64,000 nt of DNA from Pseudomonas lalucatii (GTDB taxonomy: Bacteria > Pseudomonadota > Gammaproteobacteria > Pseudomonadales > Pseudomonadaceae). Below, one piece after another: positions 1 to 9,601 of this stretch (within the stretch, counting starts at the first letter, position 1; each line of letters starts with the position of its first letter). The DNA lies in contig NZ_JADPMV010000002.1 in NCBI RefSeq assembly GCF_018398425.1, positions 558,001 to 622,000 of the forward strand, read 5' to 3'. A program made the position numbers and the translations under genes. A model generated the notes under the pieces. It had not been told where the DNA came from, searched no databases, and saw only the letters and a program-made list of their open reading frames with translations.

Positions 1-1
1 C

Positions 2-508
2 CTGGTACTGATGGACGAGGTGGGCCGCGGCACCAGCACCTTCGACGGCCTGTCGCTGGCCTGGGCGGCTGCCGAACAACTGGCCAAGCTGCGCGCCTAC
101 ACCCTGTTCGCCACCCACTACTTCGAACTGACCGTGCTGCCGGAGAGCCAGCCGATCGTGGCCAACGTGCACCTCAATGCCACCGAGCACAACGAGCGCA
201 TCGTATTCCTCCATCACGTGCTGCCCGGCCCGGCCAGCCAGAGCTATGGCCTGGCGGTGGCGCAATTGGCCGGCGTGCCCAGCGAGGTGATCGGCCGCGC
301 CCGCGAGCACCTGGCGCGCCTGGAAACCACCAGCCTGCCCCACGAGCCGCCAGCGCCAATACCCGGACAGGCCAGCGCCCCCCTGCAGAGCGACCTGTTT
401 GCCAGCCTGCCGCATCCCCTGCTGGAGGAATTGTCGAGGATCAATCCCGATGATCTAACGCCGCGCAAGGCACTGGAACTGTTATATACATGGAAGACAC
501 GCATCTAA
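2..508 (+). CDS. mutS: DNA mismatch repair ATPase MutS, C-terminal part (5' end outside window)
   Basis: MutS recognises mispaired bases and small loops and, with MutL, starts methyl-directed mismatch repair. Only the last 168 residues are present. The reading frame is open from base 2, so the gene begins upstream of the window. Visible at the start is the ABC-ATPase Walker B/D-loop stretch [16 protein letters not shown], followed about 25 residues later by the ATHYFEL switch (H-loop) typical of MutS. The remainder is the C-terminal helical region with the short variable tail usual in Pseudomonas. Followed at 140 bp by fdxA on the same strand, an arrangement familiar from pseudomonads. Identification is secure from the ATPase motif order; nothing can be said about the mismatch-binding domain. 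Confidence 0.97.
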   Translation: MVLMDEVGRGTSTFDGLSLAWAAAEQLAKLRAYTLFATHYFELTVLPESQPIVANVHLNATEHNERIVFLHHVLPGPASQSYGLAVAQLAGVPSEVIGRAREHLARLETTSLPHEPPAPIPGQASAPLQSDLFASLPHPLLEELSRINPDDLTPRKALELLYTWKTRI

Positions 509-647
509 CGCAGGTCCGTACAAGCTGTTAGAATCGCGGCCATTTTTATGACTGCCCGGTTTAAAGCCTGAGCCGCGGCCAATAACGAACGCCTGCAAGC
601 CCAGCTATAGACGGGGCCAGGCTGCCGCCCGAGGAGAGAATCAAGCC

Positions 648-971
648 ATGACCTTCGTCGTTACCGACAACTGCATCAAGTGCAAATACACCGACTGCGT
701 GGAAGTCTGCCCCGTCGACTGCTTCTACGAAGGCCCGAACTTCCTGGTGATCCACCCGGACGAATGCATCGACTGCGCCCTCTGCGAGCCGGAGTGCCCG
801 GCCCAGGCGATCTTCTCCGAGGACGAGGTGCCGGAGGACATGCAGGAATTCATCGAGCTGAACGCCGACCTGGCCGAGGTCTGGCCGAACATCACCGAGA
901 AGAAGGACGCCCTGGCCGACGCCGAAGAGTGGGATGGCGTGAAGGACAAACTGCAGCACCTGGAACGCTGA
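648..971 (+). CDS. fdxA: Ferredoxin I (FdxA), 7Fe-8S type
   Basis: Small soluble electron carrier of 107 residues with one [3Fe-4S] and one [4Fe-4S] cluster, of the Azotobacter ferredoxin I type. Cysteines lie at 9, 12, 17, 21, 25, 40, 43, 46 and 50. By analogy with Azotobacter FdI, C9, C17 and C50 would hold the 3Fe cluster and C21, C40, C43 and C46 the 4Fe cluster; C12 and C25 are non-ligands. The acidic C-terminal extension (about residues 58-107) is characteristic of this subgroup. The start is preceded by a strong Shine-Dalgarno GAGGAGAG. A TAGAAT hexamer at 529-534 could be its -10 box. The gene ends at a clear intrinsic terminator and faces the convergent rsmZ/rpoS. The physiological partner is not evident from context. 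Confidence 0.96.
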   Translation: MTFVVTDNCIKCKYTDCVEVCPVDCFYEGPNFLVIHPDECIDCALCEPECPAQAIFSEDEVPEDMQEFIELNADLAEVWPNITEKKDALADAEEWDGVKDKLQHLER

Positions 972-990
972 AACCTTTCCAGCGCCCATA

Positions 991-1017
991 AAAAGACCCG
1001 CCTCGTGCGGGTCTTTT
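991..1017 (+). terminator. Rho-independent terminator of fdxA
   Basis: Inverted repeat AAAAGACCCG / CGGGTCTTTT with a 7-nt loop, ending in a T run, 19 bp after the fdxA stop codon. Confidence 0.9.
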
Positions 1018-1031
1018 GCTTTCCTGCAGGC

Positions 1032-1166
1032 AAAAAAAGGGGCGGGATAACCCGCCCACTCTTTTGTCCCTATTCCCTTTATTTCCCACTCATCGTCCTG
1101 ATGAAATCGCATCCGGCGATTGTCCTGGCCACCGTCCTTAGCGACCCGTGTCTATCCCTCGACACA
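1032..1166 (-). ncRNA. rsmZ: Small regulatory RNA RsmZ (RsmA/CsrA-sequestering)
   Basis: The minus strand encodes an RNA of about 135 nt with eight GGA motifs, several presented in hairpin loops. The 5' hairpin is GTGTC-GAGGGATA-GACAC. Two further hairpins are ATCGC-CGGAT-GCGAT and TCATC-AGGAC-GATGA. GGA also occurs in the AAGGACG, CAGGACA, TGGGAAA, AGGGAAT and AGGGACA segments. It ends at a GC hairpin (GGGCGGG/CCCGCCC, 1040-1057) followed by seven T. RsmZ titrates the translational repressor RsmA/CsrA and so releases targets under Gac/Rsm control (secondary metabolism, biofilm, virulence). Its position between fdxA and rpoS matches known Pseudomonas genomes. The 5' end is inferred from a TAATAT -10 box and homology to published RsmZ 5' ends; it could shift by 1-3 nt. 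Confidence 0.92.
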
Positions 1167-1172
1167 GGTGTG

Positions 1173-1178
1173 ATATTA
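1173..1178 (-). promoter_or_regulatory. -10 box of the rsmZ promoter
   Basis: On the minus strand TAATAT lies 6 bp before the predicted rsmZ 5' end (1166). No good -35 hexamer is seen, as expected for a promoter driven by the response regulator GacA from a distal site. Confidence 0.6.
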
Positions 1179-1339
1179 GCGTTTTCCGGGCTGCCGACAA
1201 GTCCATAGGGCCCCTACAGGCCCACAGCAGATCGCAAAAAGAATAATTTAAATATCAATCAAATCAAAAACTTATAAAAACAACCCTACCCCGGAGAGCC
1301 ACCAGCCCGCGGCACATTCCCGCAATGACTTACAGCGCC

Positions 1340-1357
1340 TGTAAGCGCTGACTTACA
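1340..1357. promoter_or_regulatory. GacA upstream activating sequence (UAS) of rsmZ
   Basis: TGTAAG-N6-CTTACA, a perfect match to the 18-bp palindromic GacA box known upstream of rsmZ and rsmY in Pseudomonas. It sits about 175 bp before the predicted rsmZ start, close to the spacing known for this gene. A further CTTACA half-site at 1329-1334 forms a second, shorter palindrome CTTACA-N5-TGTAAG (1329-1345) overlapping it. Confidence 0.9.
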
Positions 1358-1370
1358 CGAACGCACACAA

Positions 1371-1394
1371 AAAACCCGGCCGAGGCCGGGTTTT
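1371..1394 (-). terminator. Rho-independent terminator of rpoS
   Basis: AAAACCCGGC-CGAG-GCCGGGTTTT, 14 bp downstream of the rpoS stop on the minus strand and ending in a T run in that direction. It separates rpoS transcription from the GacA box of rsmZ. Confidence 0.88.
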
Positions 1395-1408
1395 GAGGAG
1401 CGTTCAAT

Positions 1409-2416
1409 TCACTGGAACAACGCATCACTGGACAGGCCATTGTTCTCCAGGATCTCCCGCAGGCGCTTGAGCGCCTCGACCTGGATCTGCCGTACGCGCT
1501 CGCGGGTCAGGCCGATCTCCTGACCCACCTCCTCGAGGGTGCAACTCTCATGACCGCGCAGACCGAATCGGCGCACCACCACTTCGCGCTGCTTGTCGGT
1601 CAGCTCCGACAACCACTGGTCGATGCTTTGCGACAGGTCGTCGTCCTGCAGCAGTTCGCAGGGGTCGGTCGGGCGGTCGTCGGTCAGGGTATCGAGCAGG
1701 GTCTTGTCGGAATCCGGGCCCAGGGACACATCCACCGAGGACACTCGCTCGTTCAGGCCGAGCATGCGCTTGACCTCACCCACCGGCTTCTCCAACAGGT
1801 TGGCGATCTCCTCCGCCGACGGCTCATGATCGAGCTTCTGGGTCAGCTCGCGAGCGGCCCGCAGGTAGACGTTGAGCTCCTTGACCACGTGAATCGGCAG
1901 GCGAATGGTGCGGGTCTGGTTCATGATCGCCCGCTCGATGGTCTGACGAATCCACCAGGTGGCGTAGGTCGAGAAGCGGAAGCCGCGCTCGGGGTCGAAC
2001 TTCTCCACGGCACGAATCAGGCCGAGGTTGCCCTCCTCGATCAGGTCCAGCAGCGACAGCCCCCGGTTGACGTAGCGCCGGGCGATCTTCACCACCAGCC
2101 GCAGGTTGCTCTCGATCATGCGCTTGCGCCCGGCGGGGTCGCCCTTCTGCGCCAGGCGCGCGAAGAACACCTCCTCCTCGGGAGTCAGCAGGGGGGAGAA
2201 GCCGATTTCGTTGAGGTACAGCTGAGTGGCGTCGAGCGCCCGGGTGTAGTCGATGTACTTGTGCTGCTTGCTGCTGGTGGAATTCTTGGCCTTGGAGCGA
2301 GAAGCCGGCGCTGGCTTCTCCTCATTTGACCCGCCGTCCAGAACAATGCCGGGCTCCATCAGGAGAACCTCATCGTCGACGTCAAACTCCGGCGTTTCTT
2401 TTTTTTTGAGAGCCAT
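1409..2416 (-). CDS. rpoS: RNA polymerase sigma factor RpoS (sigma-38)
   Basis: Stationary-phase and general-stress sigma factor, 335 residues. After a variable acidic N-terminus come sigma region 1.2 ([16 protein letters not shown]), region 2 with the -10-recognition/melting stretch [14 protein letters not shown], region 3, and region 4 with the [21 protein letters not shown]. The start MALKKKE was chosen because it is the conserved Pseudomonas start and has AGGAG 8 bp upstream; an in-frame extension of 27 residues upstream looks non-coding. It follows nlpD at about 105 bp. Known rpoS promoters lie inside nlpD, so it is probably expressed both from nlpD read-through and from an internal promoter. 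Complete, with no defects seen. Confidence 0.98.
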   Translation of the reverse strand: MALKKKETPEFDVDDEVLLMEPGIVLDGGSNEEKPAPASRSKAKNSTSSKQHKYIDYTRALDATQLYLNEIGFSPLLTPEEEVFFARLAQKGDPAGRKRMIESNLRLVVKIARRYVNRGLSLLDLIEEGNLGLIRAVEKFDPERGFRFSTYATWWIRQTIERAIMNQTRTIRLPIHVVKELNVYLRAARELTQKLDHEPSAEEIANLLEKPVGEVKRMLGLNERVSSVDVSLGPDSDKTLLDTLTDDRPTDPCELLQDDDLSQSIDQWLSELTDKQREVVVRRFGLRGHESCTLEEVGQEIGLTRERVRQIQVEALKRLREILENNGLSSDALFQ

Positions 2417-2521
2417 GGTGGTTGCTCCTTGCTGAGTTCGACAGCAAGCCCGAGCGTCGCCTGGATCCTTGGCTACACTTGAGCCCGTGGCACCCACGAA
2501 AGGGAACAGGCTGGCGACCGA

Positions 2522-3361
2522 TCAGCGACGCGGCAGGTATTGCAATGGATCTACAGGCTTACCCTGGCGGCGAATTTCAAAATGAAGCTTCACCCGATCG
2601 GTTCCCGTAGAGCCCATCTCGGCAATCGTCTGTCCCGCCTTGACCCGTTGCCCCTCCCGTACCAACAGCCTGCGGTTGTGTCCGTAGGCACTGACGTAGG
2701 TATCGCTGTGCTTGATGATCAGCAACTCGCCGTAGCCCCGCAAACCACTCCCGGCGTACACCACTGAGCCATCAGACGCAGCTAAAACAGGCTGGCCCAA
2801 TTCCCCGGCGATATCAATGCCTTTATTCAAACTGCCGTTTGAAGAAAAACGTCCGATTACCGCCCCTTGCGACGGCCAGGCCCAGCCCGTTGCCGAACGC
2901 TGCACCGGCTGTACCGGCGTGGCCTGCACCGCTGTCGCCGGCGCACTGCGCACCGGCGGCGGCGCCGACGGAACGGGCGCCGCCGGCTTGATCGGCGTCA
3001 CCACAACCGGCGCAGGCACGGCCCGCACCACGGGGCTCGGCGGCGTGGAACGCTGGCCGTCGAAGCGAATCACCTGGCCCACCCGGATCAAGTAGGGCGC
3101 CGTGATGCCGTTGCGGGCGGCCAGGGCTTTCCAGTCCCAGCCGAAGCGAAACGCGATCGAATAGAGGGTATCGCCACGGCGCACGACGTATTGCCCGCTG
3201 GTCACGGTCGCTCGCTGCTGCAGCGCGCCGGCACCGCGCTGGTTACGGTCGACCACCTGCACCCCTCCCGGCGGCGGGCTGGCGCAACCGCTGAGCAGTG
3301 CCCCCAGCACCAGGCCACTCAGGAGGCAGCGAACGCTGCTGCGGGCAATTCGCGATGGCAT
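2522..3361 (-). CDS. nlpD: NlpD-type lipoprotein, LysM + degenerate LytM (M23) amidase activator
   Basis: 279 residues. Lipoprotein signal peptide with lipobox LLSGC (lipidated Cys at about 26), LysM peptidoglycan-binding domain at about 58-101 (YVVRRGDTLYSIA), a Pro/Ala/Val-rich linker, and a C-terminal LytM/M23 domain (about 185-279). The zinc site is degenerate: the usual HxGxD is NKGID and the HxH motif is KLHFE, lacking the first His. This fits NlpD family members, which activate cell-division amidases rather than cut peptidoglycan. The start is uncertain: ATG at 3361 is used, and ATG at 3391 would add ten residues before the same signal peptide. It lies directly upstream of rpoS, whose promoter is usually embedded in this gene. 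Confidence 0.93.
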   Translation of the reverse strand: MPSRIARSSVRCLLSGLVLGALLSGCASPPPGGVQVVDRNQRGAGALQQRATVTSGQYVVRRGDTLYSIAFRFGWDWKALAARNGITAPYLIRVGQVIRFDGQRSTPPSPVVRAVPAPVVVTPIKPAAPVPSAPPPVRSAPATAVQATPVQPVQRSATGWAWPSQGAVIGRFSSNGSLNKGIDIAGELGQPVLAASDGSVVYAGSGLRGYGELLIIKHSDTYVSAYGHNRRLLVREGQRVKAGQTIAEMGSTGTDRVKLHFEIRRQGKPVDPLQYLPRR

Positions 3362-3432
3362 GGCAGTGGAGCTCACCCGGGTCTTCCTCATCTGGCTACT
3401 GGCTGGGGCTGTTGGCGCGTATTGTGCCGTAA

Positions 3433-4371
3433 TTAATCGGCGCAGCCAGGGTTTTGCTGGGGGCGCCCGGCCAACCACTCCAGGCCGAGCACCAGCAGCA
3501 CGCCGGCCAGCGCCAGGAGGATGGCCAGCAGCAGTTGCGGGTCCTGGCCGCTGACTTCGGCGAAACGCCCGGGCGACAGATTGGCCTGCAACAGCGGCAC
3601 CTGCTCGCCGTGACGGTTGGTCTGCCAGCTGAGGGTCTCCTTCCACGGCCAGATCTTGTTCAGCGAACCGAGCATCAGCCCGGTGAGGAACGCCAACGCA
3701 AGGTCGCGCCAGCGCACCAGCAACCAGCGTAGCAGGCTGGCGAAGCTCACCAGGCCGACCAGGCAGCCGCTGGCGAAGAGTGCCAACACCCCGACATCCA
3801 GACTCTTGACCGCCCCGAGCACGAAGGGATAGAGCCCCAGCAGCACCAGGATGAAGCTGCCGGACACCCCCGGCAAGATCATCGCGCAGATGGCGATGGC
3901 GCCGGCCAGGAACAGGCTCAAGGGATCGCTATCCCACTGCATCGGCGAAGCCACGGTGATCCAGTAGGCGAAGGCCGCTCCGAGGACGAAGCTGAGTCCG
4001 CGACTCCAGTTCCAGCGCCGAATCTCCCGCGCCACTATGTGCGAGGAGACCAGGATCAAGCCGAAGAAGAACGACCAGACCGGGATCGGCTGCTCGACCA
4101 GCAGATAGCTGATCAGCCGCGCCAGGCTGACGACGCTGGTGAGGATGCCGGCCAGCAGCACCAGCAGGAAGGTCGCATTGGCCGCCTGCCAGGCGCCGCC
4201 GATGCGCCCCCGCAGCAGCAGGGCCGCGGCTGCCGGAACGCTGGCGATCGAGCGCAACAGCTCATCGTAGATGCCGCTGATAAAGGCCACGGTGCCACCG
4301 GAGACGCCCGGCACCACATCGGCGGCGCCCATGGCGATGCCCTTGGCATAGAGCAGGAAATGCTTGTTCAT
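3433..4371 (-). CDS. DUF368 membrane protein, probable undecaprenyl-phosphate translocase (PopT-like)
   Basis: 312-residue polytopic inner-membrane protein. The N-terminal signature KGIAMGAADVVPGVSGGT and a second copy of the motif (MILPGVSGSFILVLLGLY, around residue 160) define DUF368. Proteins of this family have been shown in other bacteria (PopT) to return undecaprenyl phosphate, the recycled carrier lipid of cell-wall and LPS synthesis, across the inner membrane; assignment here is by family only. It lies 24 bp downstream of pcm and 71 bp upstream of nlpD in one transcription direction, so it is likely co-transcribed with the surE-pcm group. Eight or more hydrophobic segments; no truncation. 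Confidence 0.85.
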   Translation of the reverse strand: MNKHFLLYAKGIAMGAADVVPGVSGGTVAFISGIYDELLRSIASVPAAAALLLRGRIGGAWQAANATFLLVLLAGILTSVVSLARLISYLLVEQPIPVWSFFFGLILVSSHIVAREIRRWNWSRGLSFVLGAAFAYWITVASPMQWDSDPLSLFLAGAIAICAMILPGVSGSFILVLLGLYPFVLGAVKSLDVGVLALFASGCLVGLVSFASLLRWLLVRWRDLALAFLTGLMLGSLNKIWPWKETLSWQTNRHGEQVPLLQANLSPGRFAEVSGQDPQLLLAILLALAGVLLVLGLEWLAGRPQQNPGCAD

Positions 4372-4395
4372 GGGTCCATCCAGTTACGCGAAAGG

Positions 4396-5073
4396 TCAGG
4401 CCAGCGGCCCGTTGAGCAGGGGCACGAAACGCACGGCATCCAGCACATGCTGGGAAAAGCCGTGCTCCTCGCGGACGATCAGCAGCAGCTGCTGCACATC
4501 GCCGGCGCCGACCGGGATGACCAGGCGCCCGCCCGGGGTCAGTTGCTCGAGCAGCGCCTGCGGCACCTCGGAGGCCGCCGCGGTGACGATGATGCCGTTG
4601 TAGGGGGCCAGCGCCGGCCAGCCCTCCCAGCCGTCGCCCCAGCGGAACACCACGTTGCGCAGGTTCAGCTCGCTCAGACGCTCCTTGGCCCTGTCCTGCA
4701 GCCCCTGGATACGCTCGACGGTGAACACCCGCTCGACCAGCTGGGCGAGGATGGCGGTCTGATAGCCGGAGCCGGTACCGATCTCCAGCACCTTGTCCAG
4801 CGGCCCCGCCGCCAGCAGCAGCTCGCTCATGCGCGCCACCATATAGGGCTGGGAGATGGTCTGATTGCTGCCGATCGGCAAGGCGGTGTCTTCATAGGCC
4901 CGGTGTGCCAGGGCCTCGTCGACAAACAGGTGGCGCGGCGTGCGCCGGATCGCCTCGAGCACGCGGGCGTTGGACAGGCCCTCCTCGTAGAGGCGCTGGA
5001 TCAGTCGTTCGCGGGTGCGCTGCGAGGTCATGCCGATGCCGCGGCGGTGCAGGTCGTCCTGTTCGCGGTTCAT
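4396..5073 (-). CDS. pcm: Protein-L-isoaspartate O-methyltransferase
   Basis: SAM-dependent enzyme that methylates L-isoaspartyl residues in aged proteins, allowing their repair. 225 residues if started at ATG 5073, which overlaps the surE stop by one base (TGATG), suggesting translational coupling. An internal ATG at 5031 ([10 protein letters not shown]) gives the 211-residue form annotated in other pseudomonads. The SAM-binding motif [13 protein letters not shown] and the PCMT motif SQPYMVARM are present, with post-motif [13 protein letters not shown] and GGRLVIPVG. It works with surE in stationary-phase survival and is grouped with nlpD and rpoS, as in many gammaproteobacteria. Confidence 0.96.
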   Translation of the reverse strand: MNREQDDLHRRGIGMTSQRTRERLIQRLYEEGLSNARVLEAIRRTPRHLFVDEALAHRAYEDTALPIGSNQTISQPYMVARMSELLLAAGPLDKVLEIGTGSGYQTAILAQLVERVFTVERIQGLQDRAKERLSELNLRNVVFRWGDGWEGWPALAPYNGIIVTAAASEVPQALLEQLTPGGRLVIPVGAGDVQQLLLIVREEHGFSQHVLDAVRFVPLLNGPLA

Positions 5074-5822
5074 CAGAGCAAGGTCTCCAGCCAGGGTTGC
5101 AGGCCGTTCAAGCCCTCCTTGAAGGTACGGTCGAGCTGCAGCGGAGTCACCGATACGTAGCCCTGCTGCACCGCATGGAAATCCGTCCCCGGCCCGCCGT
5201 CCTCGGCCGCGCCGGCGGCGGAGATCCAGTAGCCCTCCTTGCCGCGCGGGTTGATCACCTTGACCGGGGCTGCCGCCCGGGCGCGGTGACCCAGGCGCGT
5301 CAGCTGGATGCCGCGAATCTGCTCCAGGGGCAGGTTGGGCACGTTGACATTGAGCACGGTGCGCGGCGGCAGGTCGAGACGTTCGTGGGCGGCCACCAGC
5401 TTGCGCGCGAAATAGGCGGCGGTGGGCAGGTTGTCCGGCGTCCGCGACAACAGCGAGAAGGCGAACGCCGGGCGCAGCAGGAAGCGCCCCTCCAGGGCCG
5501 CGGCCACGGTGCCCGAATAGAGCACGTCGTCGCCCAGGTTGGCGCCGAGGTTGATGCCCGACACCACCAGGTCCGCCAGCTCCGGCAACAGGCCGTTCAG
5601 CCCCAGGTGCACGCAGTCGGTGGGCGTGCCGTTGAGACTGATAAAGCCGTTGGCCAGGGTTTGCGGGTGCAGCGGGCGGTCCAGGGTCAGCGAGCTGCTG
5701 GCGCCACTGCGGTCCTGATCGGGGGCGATCACCGTGCAGTCGGCATAGTCGAGCAGCGCGGCGTGCAGCGCGGCGAGGCCGGGCGCCGCCACGCCGTCGT
5801 CGTTAGAAATCAGAATACGCAT
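5073..5822 (-). CDS. surE: 5'/3'-nucleotidase SurE
   Basis: Metal-dependent nucleoside monophosphate phosphatase of 249 residues acting in the cytoplasm; its family also has exopolyphosphatase activity. The metal site is visible as [12 protein letters not shown] (D8, D9), a conserved Ser at about 39 ([10 protein letters not shown]) and Asn in [12 protein letters not shown]. Its 5' end overlaps the 3' end of truD by 13 bp and its stop overlaps the pcm start, so the genes form a tight unit truD-surE-pcm. Confidence 0.97.
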   Translation of the reverse strand: MRILISNDDGVAAPGLAALHAALLDYADCTVIAPDQDRSGASSSLTLDRPLHPQTLANGFISLNGTPTDCVHLGLNGLLPELADLVVSGINLGANLGDDVLYSGTVAAALEGRFLLRPAFAFSLLSRTPDNLPTAAYFARKLVAAHERLDLPPRTVLNVNVPNLPLEQIRGIQLTRLGHRARAAAPVKVINPRGKEGYWISAAGAAEDGGPGTDFHAVQQGYVSVTPLQLDRTFKEGLNGLQPWLETLL

Positions 5823-6868
5823 GGGTTATCCGTCTGCCCCGCCGGCAGTAGATCGACGAGCTCGCGCACCAGTGCGGTGGCGAAGCATCCAGCCGGCAGG
5901 ACGAATTCCAGTTGCAGAATGTCAGGCTCGGGATAATGCCACGTCAAACCGCCGATGGGGAGGCGCAGGATGCGCCGTTCGTGCTGCAGGCCCGCTTCTG
6001 CCAGCCAATCGACCAGGACGCCGTCGTCGCCGACCAACTCCTGCTCCAGTTGCTGGATGGCGCCGCCGGACGGCGAGGGGCCGACGCCCCACAACGGACC
6101 GGTCGGATGCAAGTCGAGCGCCGCCAGCCGCGGGTCGCCGCACTCCGCAGCGCCGGCCATGAAGAAGCTGCGGCTGTCGGTGAAGGCCAGCAGGTCGCCG
6201 GGCTGCGCCTGGTTCCAGCTGCCGGCAGCCACACGCGCGGCGAGGGTGCGATTGAACAGGTAACTGCGCGCCGCCGAGAGCACCCGCGAACGCACGTTAC
6301 GCTTTTCCGGCAGGCTGTTGCCCGCCGCGAAATGCCGGGCATGGGCCAGGTTTCCACCCTCGTGACCGAAGCGCTGCGCGCCGTAATAGTTGGGGATGCC
6401 CGCGGCGGCGATCCGCTGCATGCGCCGCTCCAACGCCGCGGTGTCGGCGCTGAGCCGGGTCAGGCGCAGGATGAAACCGTTGGCCGCGTGGGCGCCGCGC
6501 TGCAGCTTGCGCGAATGGCGCACGCGCTTGAGGATCGCCAGTTCCGCGCCCTCGGCGCCGCCGAGGTCCGGGTCGGCCTTGCCCGGCAGGTGCAGGCTGA
6601 ACCACTGCCGAGTCAGGGCCTGGCGATCCTTGAGGCCGGCATAGCTGATCAGCCGCAACGGCACGCCGGCGGCGCGGGCGATACGCTTGGCGGCCTCCTC
6701 GGTATTCAGGCCGCGCTTCTCCACCCACAGCCAGAGGTGCTCGCCCTCGCCCGCCAGGGGGATATCCAGCACCTCGTCGACCTGGAAGTCTTCGGCACTG
6801 GCCTTGAGTACGGCGCTCCCGCAGGCCGGCCCGTGGGCCCGCGGCCCCAGCAGTTCGAGCTCGGTCAT
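5810..6868 (-). CDS. truD: tRNA pseudouridine(13) synthase TruD
   Basis: Converts U13 of tRNA-Glu to pseudouridine. 352 residues from the ATG that overlaps the ispF stop codon (ATGA). The catalytic aspartate motif is clear in [16 protein letters not shown]. The TRUD insertion domain follows, with the conserved [14 protein letters not shown]. The reading frame extends further upstream, but that part is a shadow of ispF in another frame. Operon: ispF-truD-surE-pcm-DUF368, all with overlaps or short gaps. Confidence 0.96.
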   Translation of the reverse strand: MTELELLGPRAHGPACGSAVLKASAEDFQVDEVLDIPLAGEGEHLWLWVEKRGLNTEEAAKRIARAAGVPLRLISYAGLKDRQALTRQWFSLHLPGKADPDLGGAEGAELAILKRVRHSRKLQRGAHAANGFILRLTRLSADTAALERRMQRIAAAGIPNYYGAQRFGHEGGNLAHARHFAAGNSLPEKRNVRSRVLSAARSYLFNRTLAARVAAGSWNQAQPGDLLAFTDSRSFFMAGAAECGDPRLAALDLHPTGPLWGVGPSPSGGAIQQLEQELVGDDGVLVDWLAEAGLQHERRILRLPIGGLTWHYPEPDILQLEFVLPAGCFATALVRELVDLLPAGQTDNPCVF

Positions 6869-7338
6869 AGCGCGACCAACAGCGCCACGGCATGCACCGC
6901 GATGCCTTCCTCGCGACCGGTGAAGCCGAGCTTCTCGGTGGTGGTGGCCTTGACGTTGACCTGCTCCAGGCCGACCTGCAGGTCTTCGGCGATCCGCTCG
7001 CACATGGCGGGAATGTGCGGGGCCATCTTCGGCGCCTGGGCGACGATGGTGGCGTCGACGTTGCCGACTGCCCAGCCCTTGGCCCGGATCAGGCCGAGCA
7101 CGTGACGCAACAGCGCGCGGCTGTCGGCGCCCTTGAAGCGCGGATCGGTGTCGGGGAAGTGCCGGCCGATATCCCCCAGCGCCGCCGCGCCGAGCAGTGC
7201 ATCGCACAGCGCGTGCAGCAACACGTCGCCATCGGAGTGGGCGAGCAACCCGAACCTGTGGGGAATCCGCACGCCGCCGAGGGTGACGTAATCACCCGCG
7301 GCGAAGCGGTGCACATCGTAGCCGTGACCAATACGCAT
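6865..7338 (-). CDS. ispF: 2-C-methyl-D-erythritol 2,4-cyclodiphosphate synthase
   Basis: Fifth enzyme of the MEP isoprenoid pathway, forming MEcPP with loss of CMP. 157 residues starting [12 protein letters not shown], which supplies metal ligands D8 and H10; the third ligand is in [14 protein letters not shown]. The ISPF signature and the CDP-binding segment [17 protein letters not shown] are intact. Start chosen at MRIGHGY; three codons upstream are in frame but not conserved. First gene of the ispF-truD-surE-pcm run. IspD, the other MEP enzyme often adjacent, is 3.2 kb away here, separated by the formaldehyde genes. Confidence 0.97.
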   Translation of the reverse strand: MRIGHGYDVHRFAAGDYVTLGGVRIPHRFGLLAHSDGDVLLHALCDALLGAAALGDIGRHFPDTDPRFKGADSRALLRHVLGLIRAKGWAVGNVDATIVAQAPKMAPHIPAMCERIAEDLQVGLEQVNVKATTTEKLGFTGREEGIAVHAVALLVAL

Positions 7339-7346
7339 AAAGAACA

Positions 7347-7368
7347 ACGCCCTGAAAATTCAGGGCGT
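7347..7368 (-). terminator. Hairpin downstream of fghA, probable terminator
   Basis: Perfect inverted repeat ACGCCCTG-AAAATT-CAGGGCGT between fghA and ispF. On the minus strand it is followed by a T-rich TTGTTCTTT, consistent with termination of the adhC-fghA transcript just before ispF. Confidence 0.65.
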
Positions 7369-7401
7369 GATTCTACAGGACTATCGGCCGCCAGGCTGGC
7401 C

Positions 7402-8247
7402 TCAGCCGCGCAGGGCCTCGGCATGATGACGCAGGTGGTCGTCGATGAAACTGGCGATGAAGTAGTAGCTGTGGTCGTAGCCCGGCTGCAGACGCAGGGT
7501 CAGCGGATGCCCGGCGGCCTGAGCGGCGCCTTGCAGCGCCTCGGGCTTGAGCTGGCCCTCGAGGAAGTCGTCGCGGTCGCCCTGGTCCACCAGGATCGGC
7601 AAACGCTCGGCGGCCTCGGCGATGAGCGCACAGGCATCCCATTCGCGCCAGCGCGAGCGTTCTTCGCCGAGGAAGCGGGAGAAGGCCTTCTCGCCCCAGG
7701 GGCAGTTCATCGGGTTGCTGATCGGCGAGAAGGCCGACAGCGACTGGTAGCGGCCCGGGTTGCGCAGGGCACAGACCAGCGCGCCATGGCCGCCCATGGA
7801 ATGGCCACTGATGCCACGCTTGTCCGAGACCGGGAAGTTGGCCTCGATCAAGGCCGGCAACTCCTGCACCACGTAGTCGTGCATGCGGTAGTGCCGAGCC
7901 CAGGGCTCCTGGGTGGCGTTGAGATAAAAACCGGCGCCCTTACCGAAGTCCCAGGCACCATCCGGGTCGCCGGGCACATCGTCGCCGCGCGGACTGGTGT
8001 CCGGCGCGACTATGATCAGCCCCAGCTCGGCCGCCAGGCGCTGGGCGCCGGCCTTCTGCATGAAGTTCTCGTCGGTGCAGGTCAGCCCCGACAGCCAGTA
8101 GAGCACCGGCAGCTTGGCGCCCTGTTCGGCCTGCGGAGGCAGGTAAACGGCGAATACCATGTCGCAGCTCAGGGTGCTGGAGTGGTGCCGATAGCGCTTG
8201 TGCCAGCCGCCGAAGCTCTTCTGGCAGGAGATATTTTCCAAGGTCAT
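7402..8247 (-). CDS. fghA: S-formylglutathione hydrolase
   Basis: Hydrolyses S-formylglutathione to formate and glutathione, the last step of glutathione-dependent formaldehyde detoxification. 281 residues, esterase D type alpha/beta hydrolase. Nucleophile elbow GHSMG with Ser about 150; acid residue probably in DQGDRDDFL and catalytic His in [11 protein letters not shown] at 8247 was chosen ([15 protein letters not shown]); upstream frame extension runs into the adhC 3' end. It lies 83 bp downstream of adhC on the same strand, so it should be co-induced with it. Confidence 0.96.
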   Translation of the reverse strand: MTLENISCQKSFGGWHKRYRHHSSTLSCDMVFAVYLPPQAEQGAKLPVLYWLSGLTCTDENFMQKAGAQRLAAELGLIIVAPDTSPRGDDVPGDPDGAWDFGKGAGFYLNATQEPWARHYRMHDYVVQELPALIEANFPVSDKRGISGHSMGGHGALVCALRNPGRYQSLSAFSPISNPMNCPWGEKAFSRFLGEERSRWREWDACALIAEAAERLPILVDQGDRDDFLEGQLKPEALQGAAQAAGHPLTLRLQPGYDHSYYFIASFIDDHLRHHAEALRG

Positions 8248-8295
8248 GACAGTCTCCGTAGGGTGGAGAAGCGCCACGCGCGCCCCACCACTGGA

Positions 8296-8323
8296 GGGTG
8301 GATGCCGAAAGCGGCACCCACCC
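8296..8323 (-). repeat. REP-like hairpin between adhC and fghA
   Basis: GGGTGGATGCCG-AAAG-CGGCACCCACCC, a 12-bp stem with a single mismatch (a G-U pair in RNA). Immediately beside it (8259-8290) is a second GGTGG...CCACC inverted repeat, giving a doublet as in repetitive extragenic palindromes of pseudomonads. It could stabilise the upstream adhC mRNA or attenuate fghA. No second genomic copy is in this window, so its repetitive nature is not shown. Confidence 0.4.
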
Positions 8324-8330
8324 CAAGCAA

Positions 8331-9485
<1,155 letters not shown>

Positions 9486-9527
9486 TCAGCGACTTCCAGT
9501 GAATAATCGGCCAACCAGCAAAAGATT

Positions 9528-9546
9528 ATTGCCAGCCAGGGACAAT
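9528..9546. promoter_or_regulatory. Candidate LysR operator (ATTG-N11-CAAT) between adhC and its regulator
   Basis: A perfect interrupted palindrome ATTG-ccagccaggga-CAAT with the T-N11-A geometry of LysR-family binding sites, placed in the 158-bp divergent region. Binding by the neighbouring LysR protein is an inference. Confidence 0.55.
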
Positions 9547-9601
9547 AGGCCCTGCCCTCGCCTAGAATCGCGGGAATGCTAATCCCGTGAGGAGCCTTTA
9601 G

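Noticed and set aside
1005..1208. 67-codon plus-strand frame after fdxA
   Set aside because: Overlaps the fdxA terminator and rsmZ; no Shine-Dalgarno and no homology.
2417..2497. N-terminal extension of rpoS
   Set aside because: The family start MALKKKE has a good Shine-Dalgarno; the extension is upstream leader.
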